Assembly: GCF_905147045.1 (NCBI RefSeq)
Contig: NC_065917.1
Coordinates: 5,472,501 to 5,536,500 of the forward strand
Direction: 5' to 3'
DNA: 64,000 bases
DNA from: Nymphalis io
Taxonomy: Eukaryota > Arthropoda > Insecta > Lepidoptera > Nymphalidae
Position numbers and translations under genes: made by a program. Positions 57,181 to 64,000 of the stretch are shown here, piece by piece (the stretch's first letter is position 1; each line of letters starts with the position of its first letter). The notes beneath the pieces are model-generated. The model did no database searches and had not been told where the DNA came from. It saw nothing but the letters and a program-made list of their open reading frames with translations.

Positions 57181-58325
57181 TTTATTTTATTATAAAAATG
57201 ACTGTACATAGTCCCTATTAAAGTTGAAACTTCTAGGACATCCTTAGCGGATGCTTACAGTATAAAATAATATTATGTTCCAAATTTAAATTTTATAAAC
57301 TTAGTAGGCCGTGCGTTGGTAGTCTGCCTAAGGATGGATCAGCGAATTGGGATCACGCAATCCAGTAGAGTCTAACATATTTTTATTCCTTGCGATTCGA
57401 AGACTTTGATAAAGTATAAATATATGAGCCGGTTGGCGTGGTTGGTAGATAATTGCCTTTCACGCCGAAGGTTGTGGGTTCGATTCCCACCCAGGACAGA
57501 CATTTGTGTGCATGAACATGTTATCCTGAGTCTGTGTGGAATTATCTATATAAGTATGTATTTACAAAAGAAAATTAATATATGTAGTATATCAGTTATC
57601 TGGTTTCCATAGTACAAGCTCTGCTTAATTTGGGAATATAAAATTAATTAAGTAAAACATTCGATTCTGTTAAATTGATAATAAACAACTATGAAACTTA
57701 CACCTGTGGAGGCAGAAAGTAACTTTTAGTACGTTGGTTACATTTGTAGTTTTACGATCACTAGATTGGGGGATGCTATTTGTTTTTAAGATCATGTTTC
57801 CAAAAAGAGAAGCGATTTTTTCTATATAACGGGCAGGAAACTCACCTAATGGAAAGTGACTAGCATCACTTCAGGCTTGCAGGTGTGTTGCAGTCTTTGA
57901 GGAATTATTATGCTCTTTTCTTGAAGGTTTCTATGTCATAACGGTTTGGAAGAGCCAGCGAGAGCTGGTTGCACAGTGGTTGTGAAATGCAAATTTTGTA
58001 ATTTGCCTGGCTAGCCCATAAGATAGGCTACCATGGATTATAAACTTATTGTTGTACCACAGTCTATAGGCAAACCATTTGCCTTCCTAATAAAACGAAA
58101 CATGGGGCGTTTTGTTTATGAGATAGTATTAAATTATTCTTCGGAATCCAAAACGAAGTTCTAATATTTTTATTTTATTTTCAGCTCGACAATGCAACCG
58201 CCAAGCTGAATGTGCTGGTATTAGCAGCTCTTCCTGTGTGAGGACGCACTACGATCCTGTCACAAGATGCCTATGTGGAGACAACCTGCCTCCAGTGAAT
58301 GGGCAATGTGAAGCGGTTACCAAAG
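41011..58325 (+). CDS. Second EB-type gene with three alternative leader exons; 3'-partial
   Basis: Three related leader exons (41011-41122, 43211-43349, 45201-45345) precede one cysteine-rich exon (58185-58325). Each leader begins Met-Trp, encodes a signal peptide, then a mature start of the form F-G-x-x-N-T followed by a Pro/Thr-rich linker ending in Pro and one G base before GT. All are phase 1, and the exon at 58185 starts in the matching phase, so any leader can join it in frame. Its module (RQCNRQAEC, SCVRTHYD, RCLCGD, GQC) has the same layout and phase as the EB gene upstream, so the two are probably tandem paralogues. The donor at 58326 is GTACGT, and no later exon is visible before 64000, so the rest lies beyond. 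Joining of leaders to this exon is inferred from phase, motif and orientation; separate single-exon remnants are the alternative. Confidence 0.72.
41889..43133. mobile_element. Segment flanked by 23-base inverted repeats
   Basis: 41889-41911 and 43111-43133 are reverse complements at 22 of 23 positions (core GTTAGTGCAGAACT). It ends 77 bases before leader exon b. The interior has no transposase; it includes element-F-like sequence (42003-42190) and a segment at 42600-42790 that matches 1050-1200 in reverse. A non-autonomous transposon is possible. Confidence 0.45.
43211..43349 (+). CDS. EB gene 2, leader exon b
   Basis: MWIRKLEVLITIIILYYITQ with CHS (signal peptide), then FGISSFGKANTEPPKPP and a run of Thr and Pro; donor GTAAGA, phase 1. 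An in-frame ATG at 43181 exists, but the Met-Trp start at 43211 matches leaders a and c. Confidence 0.78.
43350..45200. other. Between leader exons b and c
   Basis: AT-rich with no gene or clear repeat. The frame at 43401-43745 is a chance frame with no family features. ATAAAAG at 45152 is a weak TATA-like box ahead of leader c. Confidence 0.35.
45201..45345 (+). CDS. EB gene 2, leader exon c
   Basis: MWCRRQAAAAILPLLLAGWL, then LTTFGKSNTQPPKEIAP and TAPP; donor GTGAGA, phase 1. An in-frame ATG at 45177 would add eight residues (MHVFSRVE); the Met-Trp start is preferred by homology with a and b. The exon is GC-richer than its surroundings. Confidence 0.78.
45905..46207 (+). mobile_element. 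SINE family B, full-length
   Basis: GCCGAGATGGCCCTGTGGTA head, GGGTTCAAACCCGGGCAAGC, and TTCACAGGCTGTTACGG end: the best-preserved family B copy here. Confidence 0.85.
46866..46972 (+). mobile_element. LINE 3' end with GAT tail
   Basis: Reads VNRTQWRAIGET-like residues (TQWRAIGETYVQQWTRKG then stop) followed by (GAT)n at 46951-46969. Related to 28007-28195. Confidence 0.68.
47590..47848 (-). mobile_element. SINE family D, inserted beside a SINE B fragment
   Basis: TCTGGGACATTTTTCACACA to GCGTGAAAGGCAAGTATCCA. It abuts the family B fragment 47495-47588 (CAGCCTGTAAATGTCCCACT). Confidence 0.8.
48109..48350 (+). mobile_element. SINE family B, internally deleted
   Basis: GCCGAGATGGCCGTGGTTAG head and GTGGGACATTCGCAGGCTGT end, with the middle shortened after GTTCTCGTGC. 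Confidence 0.78.
48945..49228 (-). mobile_element. SINE family C, full-length
   Basis: TTTTTTATAGAATGGGCAGG to CACAAAGCTCTACCACCA. Confidence 0.8.
49550..49800 (+). mobile_element. SINE family C, diverged
   Basis: TGGTGTTAGAACTTTGTGTA to GGTGACCACTCACTGTGAGG. Confidence 0.65.
50437..50693 (+). mobile_element. SINE family D with ATT tail
   Basis: GAGCTGGTTGACGTGGTTGG head, GGTTCAATTCCCACCC B box, and an ATTATTATTATT end. Confidence 0.82.
50951..51246 (-). mobile_element. SINE family B, full-length
   Basis: TACAGTAACAGCCTG to ACTACTGGGCCATCTCG. Confidence 0.82.
51300..51484 (+). repeat. Dispersed non-coding element (F)
   Basis: TTCATACCAAATTTCATCAA, AGTGGTTAACCCGTAAAAGC and ACTTTCGCGTTTATTAGTAT; relatives at 20942, 42003 and 61225. 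Confidence 0.5.
51990..52195. repeat. Repeat related to 19120-19220 and 39085-39260
   Basis: GCTATTCTGTAAGAACC, TGATGCGTGTATCCTTGAAA, GTCAATATCGCATATCACAT and CTTACAGAATAGCCCTAC recur, partly in reverse, at the two other places. Its ends are near-inverted (CTATTCTGTAAG/CTTACAGAATAG), so it may be a MITE of about 200 bases. Confidence 0.55.
53036..53210 (+). repeat. 25-bp tandem repeat, seven copies
   Basis: Unit begins GACAGCGCTTTAACCGAG. Seven consecutive units are identical by eye except for the last base of the last one. In the long intron of EB gene 2. Confidence 0.95.
53250..53545 (+). repeat. Dispersed repeat split by an insertion
   Basis: Second copy of 34310-34475, opened at CACTAAGCTTGTT by the insertion at 53288-53418. 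Confidence 0.75.
53288..53418 (-). mobile_element. LINE-type 3' fragment insertion with 13-base target duplication
   Basis: CACTAAGCTTGTT occurs at 53275-53287 and 53419-53431. The insert starts with a T run (poly-A on the − strand) and contains GTCCACTGCTGGACGAAAGC, typical of LINE 3' ends. Confidence 0.85.
53571..53845 (-). mobile_element. SINE family C, full-length
   Basis: TTTTTTTTATATAGAATAGGAAGGCG-type start to GTGGTACCTACCCAGACGAA; the head end is truncated. Confidence 0.78.
55025..55297 (-). mobile_element. SINE family D, full-length
   Basis: TAATAATATCCTGGGATATT to CCAACCACGCCAACCGGCTC. Confidence 0.8.
56460..56670 (-). mobile_element. SINE family A fragment ending in a hairpin
   Basis: 56460-56640 is the reverse 3' part of family A (GTCCTCCAGACCAATTTCGG). 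It stops at GGACGGAGTAATC, which is repeated in reverse at 56658-56670. Confidence 0.7.
57144..57176. repeat. TA microsatellite
   Basis: Uninterrupted TA dinucleotides in the long intron. Confidence 0.85.
57425..57640 (+). mobile_element. SINE family D, 3'-truncated
   Basis: GAGCCGGTTGGCGTGGTTGG head to GCTCTGCTTAATTTGGGA; no ATT tail. Confidence 0.78.
58185..58325 (+). CDS. EB gene 2, first EB-module exon
   Basis: Acceptor TATTTTATTTTCAG; phase 1 at both ends, 141 bases. It encodes ARQCNRQAECAGISSSSC, then TRCLCGDNLPP and GQCEAVTK: six cysteines in EB order. It lies 12.8 kb after the nearest leader exon. Confidence 0.87.
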
Positions 58326-61022
58326 GTACGTGTTATAAATTTGAAAATAGAACGGGTGCCAATTTTCGTATATATATGTCTCACTCGTATACGAAACTAA
58401 TAACGTCTACTTTGACATCAAAAGTTGTGGAAGATGTATAAGGTGACCGTATCGCTAAAATGGAACCTATTCCAGGCAATCTTAAAGTGATGAAATCTAT
58501 TGATAAGTGGTCACCAACGCCCATATTCGTTAGTGCTGTTAGAAATATTAACTATTCTTTATATCGCCAATGCACCACCAACCTTCGGTACTATGATGTG
58601 AGTTTGGTTACACTGGCTCACTCATCCTTCAAACCAGAACGCGACAATTCTAATAAGTATTGCTGTTTGGCGTTAGAATAGATATTCTTGCACAAAATCC
58701 TACTTTCAGGTGAATTATACTAAATGTATTCGAGATTTTCCAATTTCTAAAGCTTGTACATAATTTTAATTTACATAAATAAATTATAAAAAAATATATA
58801 TTTCAATTTGATAAATTACACAATGATGTTATTTATTATTATTTATGGTGTAAAAGTGTTGGAACGCCAAGCGTACAGAAATGTACTTTATTTCCAACAG
58901 CGTAATACAATATTACCGGAATGTGTTATAATTAAACTCATTACGAACTTACAAATTAAGTTATTGACCCACGAGCTAACTCTAATGCTAACTTTTATTA
59001 AAATATACGAAAAAACCAAAACTATTAAATCGTACTTGCTCAATAAAAATGCTTTATCAAGTTACCTACTGATTATCTACCAAGGAGATTCTGGATCCTT
59101 GGGACGATGTTCCATATAGAGACTAGGTAGTCTCTATGGATGGTGTTCGACCAGCGTGTCCATGATGGGGTCATCAGGCCAGCCTAGGAATCCCATTAAG
59201 ATCAAAAAATAATACTGCCTAGAAATGAAATCATGCAGGCACATGTCGACACGTCTGTGGAGACTAGAATACATTTAAAATATATATACTGTTGGAAGAG
59301 CTTTGTGCAAGCTCGTCTGGGTAGGTACCACCGCCTCATCAGATATTCTACCGCAAAACAGCACTACTTGGTAGTGTTGTGTTCTGGTTTAAAGGGTGAG
59401 TGAGCCAGTGTAATTACAGATACAAGGGACATAACATCTTAGATCCCAAGGTTGGTGGCGCATTGGTGATGTAAACGATTTTTTTTTTTATAGAATAGGA
59501 AGGCGGAATCTATAAAAATATATATATTTATTTAACAGTTGACACACATACCACATTATATAAAATATTATATGACATGTAACTAAAACCAAAAAAAATT
59601 AGATTAAACATATATTGAATTACGAACTAGAAAACGACGAGTAATATAACGAATGAGTCTGTGAGTGTGTGCGTGTGTGATTGTGGCTTGTGCTTTGTAT
59701 ATATATGTATATATTGTGAAGCTAATTACGTAATTCACAGCTAACGAAAAGTATCCCCCCTCCCTTTATTCCAGTAAAGTCGCGGACGGAAACTAGTAAT
59801 CATATACATTGAGACTTGGAGAGATGTAGAGATGAGAAATGTATCACATATGCAAATCAACAAATACAAAATCCAACCGCTTGTTTAAAAAAAACTTTAC
59901 GAAAAATAATAATTACCAATATTCTTATTCACTCCAATTAAGCGTAAAGCTTGTGTGAGGAGTGAGTCGACAATAGCCCAAGAGTTCAGGATTAAATCTG
60001 CGAGTTTTTTCATCGTTGAGATGTAAACCATATTGACGGTTTATCTTCAACCAGGAGCCTTCAACCATGCTGTTCATGCAAGACTTTTTGCCACTATTTT
60101 AAAGGAACAAAGACCCAAATTAACATCTTTACAATATTAGTTAGGTCGAAATAAAACTATGTAAAACGTATGCCTATTTCAGATACGGTTAGATAAGCGT
60201 TGACCTCGGCTGAACTTTTATTCTGTCCAACGTGAATACTAAAAAGGTCAACACCTATCGTCGTCTTCTTTTTCTTTGGACGAATAGGTTAATGAAATTC
60301 ACAATTAAATTCCTTATATATTATATAATGTAAAAGATCTAGTGGCTAGCCTAGAAGGTTCTGGACTTGAACATTTTTTTATCGCTGGAAAACGCATTTA
60401 TTTGTTTGCCCCCAATCAAGTGGGGGTTATGTGGGACTTACAAGGTCATCCTCCTCGTGTGAAGCCAGTGGTTTTCAAGGTAGTCTAATTTAACAAATCA
60501 TTCAGATGAAACTTATTCCAAGTTTATTTCAAACTAAGCTGTATGTACTCCAATGGGACTCATAAACTATACAACCAAACACAGCGTTTTCTCTATGGGT
60601 GGGTTCCCTTGCTCATACTACCATAACGTCCCGACGGCCCGCCTCTGCCTCCGGCCTCCAGCCTAAAGTACAGAAATCTGTCGACGTAGTCCCAGCGCCG
60701 CTTACGATGGAGGGAGAAGGTGCGATAGCATGGCTTTTATCTCGCTCCACCGCCAGGGAAAGGCGCTGGAACCCAACAACTAAGTGTGACGCGCCATGTC
60801 CAAAAGCACACCACACTCGTTTCTGGACGGTGTCACCTTCCGCTTGGCTATTCCTTGCTGGTACCGAAGCACTAGGTTAAAATCCTGGGTCGAAGTTGCT
60901 ATCAATTAATTCTCAGTAACAAGATAAGTCTAGAAGTTACCCGAGACTCGGAAAGAAAAAAAAATCATGTTGTATTTGCTTTCCTATCAATAAAAGGCTA
61001 ATTTGCTTTTAAAAAATAAGTT

Positions 61023-61215
61023 TTTCCGTTTTCCTATTCTTTAATTTAATTATCGACTATTGCCATAAAAGTTAACAATTACGTTTGGTTTTGACATAAC
61101 GGTATATGTTAACATATTATCGGTTCCGATTCGAATAAATATAGATGATTCAAAGTTGGACGGAATTGTATTTCGAACGTATCGTAATCGTTCTAAATTA
61201 GTAGAATTCGGCCCC
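61023..61215 (+). mobile_element. MITE (GGGGCC family), 5'-truncated
   Basis: TTCCGTTTTCCTATTCTTTA to TTAGTAGAATTCGGCCCC; the right end is intact. Confidence 0.7.
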
Positions 61216-61990
61216 TGATTTCGTCTTATAATTGGCTACGATCCGGCCGCGGCTTTGTCCGCATGTGACGGGTGTTAGGTAATACGTAATCTGTATTCCT
61301 TACATCGTGCATGTAAAATTTCATGACGATCAGCTGAGTGGTTGAGACGTGAAATGTTTACGGGCATAGTAATCTAAAAATCACAGGATCCTAGCAACTG
61401 AGCTAAAACAAACGTACATTGCTGTTAGTCTATTTAAAGAAAAAAAAAGAATTATTTTATCACAGACAGAATAGGAATTTCTTTGCAAAATTTCATGCTG
61501 TTAAATCCAACGATTTAGGCTGTACTGTCTTTAAATATCCTACCTACAGATATAAAATTACTTAAACCAATTATAACATTTACTTCGCAATATTAATTCA
61601 TTTAATTTTAGAAAGACAAACAGTTATGACATAGAAAAATATTTATCACATTCAAAAATATATATATATAACAATAATTATACTTAAGATTATAATTTTC
61701 CCTTAAAACGTAATAACGTCATTCTGTGACCCTATTAAGAGGCCATGGTTGTAACGTAATTAATGGAGAGCGGTGTAATAAATAAGCGTTTAAGGTCACG
61801 TGACTTACACCCCTCCCAATTAGCCTCAGAGGGAAGGGGCTGGGGAGGTGTACAATTATAGTGTAGCTTTTGTAATTATTCGTTTCGTTGCCTTTATAAT
61901 ATATACAGGTAATTGTTCAGGCGTTGTTATTTCATGGACAATGAAATGCTGTTCGAAGTCGAATTTGAGTGAAACGTTGCCGTGTGTAAC

Positions 61991-62208
61991 GTTTTTTTTT
62001 TATATAGAATAGGAAGGCGGACGAGCATATGGGCCACCTGATGGTGAGTGGTCACCAACGCCCTTAGACAATGGCATTGTAAGAAATGTCAACCATCGCT
62101 TACATAGCCAATGCGCCACCAACCTTGGGAACTAAGATTTTATGACCCTTGTGCCTGTAATTACACTGGCTTACTCATCCTTCAAACCGGAACACAACAA
62201 TACCAAGT
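61991..62208 (-). mobile_element. SINE family C, head-truncated
   Basis: TTTTTTTTATATAGAATAGG to ACACAACAATACCAAGTAT. Confidence 0.75.
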
Positions 62209-62263
62209 ATAAGTGTATTTTTATATGACATCTATTTGCGCGCCTCGCTTAAGACCGACTCGT

Positions 62264-62562
62264 ACAGTACAGTACAGTACAGTAACAGCCTGTGAATGTC
62301 CCACTGTTGATCTAAGGCCTTGTCTCCTTTTTTGACAAGATGGTTTGGAGCTGATTCCACCACGCTGCTTCAATGCGGATTGGTGGAATACACATGTGGC
62401 AGAATTTCAGGGAAATTAGACACATGCAGGTTTCGTCACGATGTTTTCCTTCACCGTCAAGCAAGAAATGAATTATAAACACAAATTAAGCATGAAAATT
62501 CAGTGGTGCTTGCCCGGGTTGAACCTTCGACCATCGCTTAAGATTCACGAGTTCTAACCATT
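62264..62562 (-). mobile_element. SINE family B with TACAG-repeat tail
   Basis: Five TACAG units (62264-62284) lead into AACAGCCTGTGAATGTCCCA; the body continues to GTGCTTGCCCGGGTTGAACC and a relic head. Confidence 0.8.
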
Positions 62563-63690
62563 TCTGCTTTCTCATAAGAACTAATAGAATATATTCAAAA
62601 AAATATTAAAATCACAACAAAGCACGATAAATTATTTATTATAAGCACAGATTATAAAGGTCAGTTTTTGATAACAGAACCTTAACGATATTTAAAGTCG
62701 TGAATAAAAGTCATGGAAATGTAATTTTCCTAAAAAAATCCGTGTAATTGATCAAAAGAAACGATAATCGTTTGGTGTTATATTACAAAATGGAAATATA
62801 GACTGAAAATTCTCATATATATTTTAACACGACATTTTATTATCATAAAACAAAATCAAAACACGAACGTTGCAGTAAATTACGATCGTTCGTGTAATGA
62901 GGAAACAAACACGCGCGACCAATCAGGACGATAACGCGGAATTTGTTAAGCGACGGCCATAACTTTGCGTTTATTAGAATTTTGATATGAACATATTATA
63001 GCTTTTATTTTTTAAATATTTACATTCGACAAAGAATTATTTTCATTAAAGCCTTATTGCACTTTTACTCCAAAGTCCAAGTGATTCAACTGCAAACGGG
63101 ACAAAGTTATATCTTTTCCGATCTGATAGGACTTGTTGTTTGATGTAAAAAAAATAGTATTTCGCGTCATTTATACCAATTACAACATATTTGTATAACT
63201 TGAGGAGAAATAGAATTGAAGTATGACACTGATCGGAATGACGTAAGGATTCTAACGATACCCCATACTTTAAATTGAGACATTTAAAACTTAAGATGTA
63301 ATAAAGAAACTCACATACACACGATTACATGAACCCTGAAAATATTATACTCTTTGTATGGGAAGTTGGGTAAAAGCGGTGGAACACTTATATGGTCTTT
63401 AGCTTCCGCCCACACCTAGGCCCGAGTGAGAGGGGAAATAGTAGCCTATATGTGAAGGAGGTATAAGCTATCACCATTCCAAATTTGATCCTATTCTGTT
63501 ATATTATTTAATTATTGTATTTTTCTTAAAAAAATTTAATGTGTAAATTGGCTAAAGAAAATAACATTAATTGCTATCCAAATTGCTATAACACAAACGA
63601 TACATTGTTTTGTCATACCCACAATATTTTGAGTGAAGAGTTTAATTTGTTGTTCCTTATTTTTGTGTACCGCCCGTGTGTGTGTGTATA

Positions 63691-63776
63691 TAATATTTAA
63701 GTATGTTAATCTTGTTTTCTCAAATATTTAACACTTTAAATATTTGAGAAAACAAGATTAACATACTTAAATATTA
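63691..63776. repeat. Perfect 41-base-arm palindrome
   Basis: 63691-63731 and 63736-63776 are exact reverse complements with a 4-base spacer (CACT). The arms include GTATGTTAATCTTGTTTTCT. A TG run precedes it. Confidence 0.92.
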
Positions 63777-64000
63777 ATTGTATTCTTTTTTTTTTGAGAA
63801 ATAAATTCTTAAGCCGTAAGATCTGTCCTCACAAACTTTCGCGTTATGTTAGTTAGAATTGTACTAAAAATATTTTTAGTAGTTGGTATTGCCACTAGAG
63901 TAAAGAGTGTGTAAAAAAAATCATCTAAGTCGGTTGTGTGGAACTGGCTTTAAATTCTGAAAGGTTTGATACTCACGTACTAACAAGTACAGTTAAATAA

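Larger units (their letters stand above)
58326..64000. other. Downstream intron of EB gene 2 or flank
   Basis: No further cysteine-rich exon is seen. SINE C at 58490-58710 (−), 59291-59505 (+) and 61991-62208 (−), a MITE at 61023-61215, element F at 61225-61375, SINE B at 62280-62562 (−). A GC-rich patch at 60600-60880 is open on both strands but matches nothing I recognise. 62570-63690 shows nothing. Confidence 0.5.

Overview
The window reads as nuclear DNA from a lepidopteran insect, probably a butterfly. It is strongly AT-rich, its genes are split into short exons by repeat-filled introns, and it carries tRNA-derived SINEs in many copies, non-LTR retrotransposon 3' ends and a dead mariner. 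The lepidopteran call is an inference from gene content and repeat style; no species can be named from this sequence.

Three genes are supported, all on the + strand. (1) 1700-10304: the 3' nine exons of a fatty acyl-CoA reductase (FAR) gene, covering most of the NAD(P)-binding reductase domain and the whole C-terminal domain. The exon with the N-terminal glycine-rich motif is not visible and should lie upstream. (2) 13890-25033: a complete 14-exon gene for a secreted, cysteine-rich protein of about 601 residues, built from EB/EGF-like modules. It starts with a signal peptide and ends in a short hydrophobic tail that suggests a GPI anchor. Every one of its 13 introns is phase 1. (3) 41011 to beyond the window: a second EB-type gene in the same orientation. 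It has three tandem, related leader exons (41011, 43211, 45201), each encoding a signal peptide plus a short Pro/Thr-rich linker and each ending in phase 1, so each could splice to the same cysteine-rich exon at 58185-58325. I see no further exon of this gene before position 64000.

The space between is mostly repeats: 10.3-13.9 kb (SINE and MITE pieces), 25.1-41.0 kb (a mariner carcass, reverse-transcriptase fragments, SINEs, TA microsatellites, and a GC-rich island at 39.66-39.97 kb), the 12.8 kb intron at 45.3-58.2 kb (SINEs, a 25-bp tandem repeat in seven copies, a nested LINE insertion with a clear target duplication), and 58.3-64 kb (SINEs, a MITE, a near-perfect 86-bp palindrome). Four SINE families are distinguished here by their own sequence and labelled A to D, plus one MITE family with GGGGCC ends. 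These labels are mine and not database names.

Functionally, the FAR would reduce fatty acyl-CoA to fatty alcohol for wax, cuticle or pheromone lipids. The two EB genes look like tandem paralogues encoding extracellular or surface proteins. The most interesting feature is the set of three interchangeable leader exons of the second EB gene, which would give one ectodomain several different signal peptides and mature N-termini.
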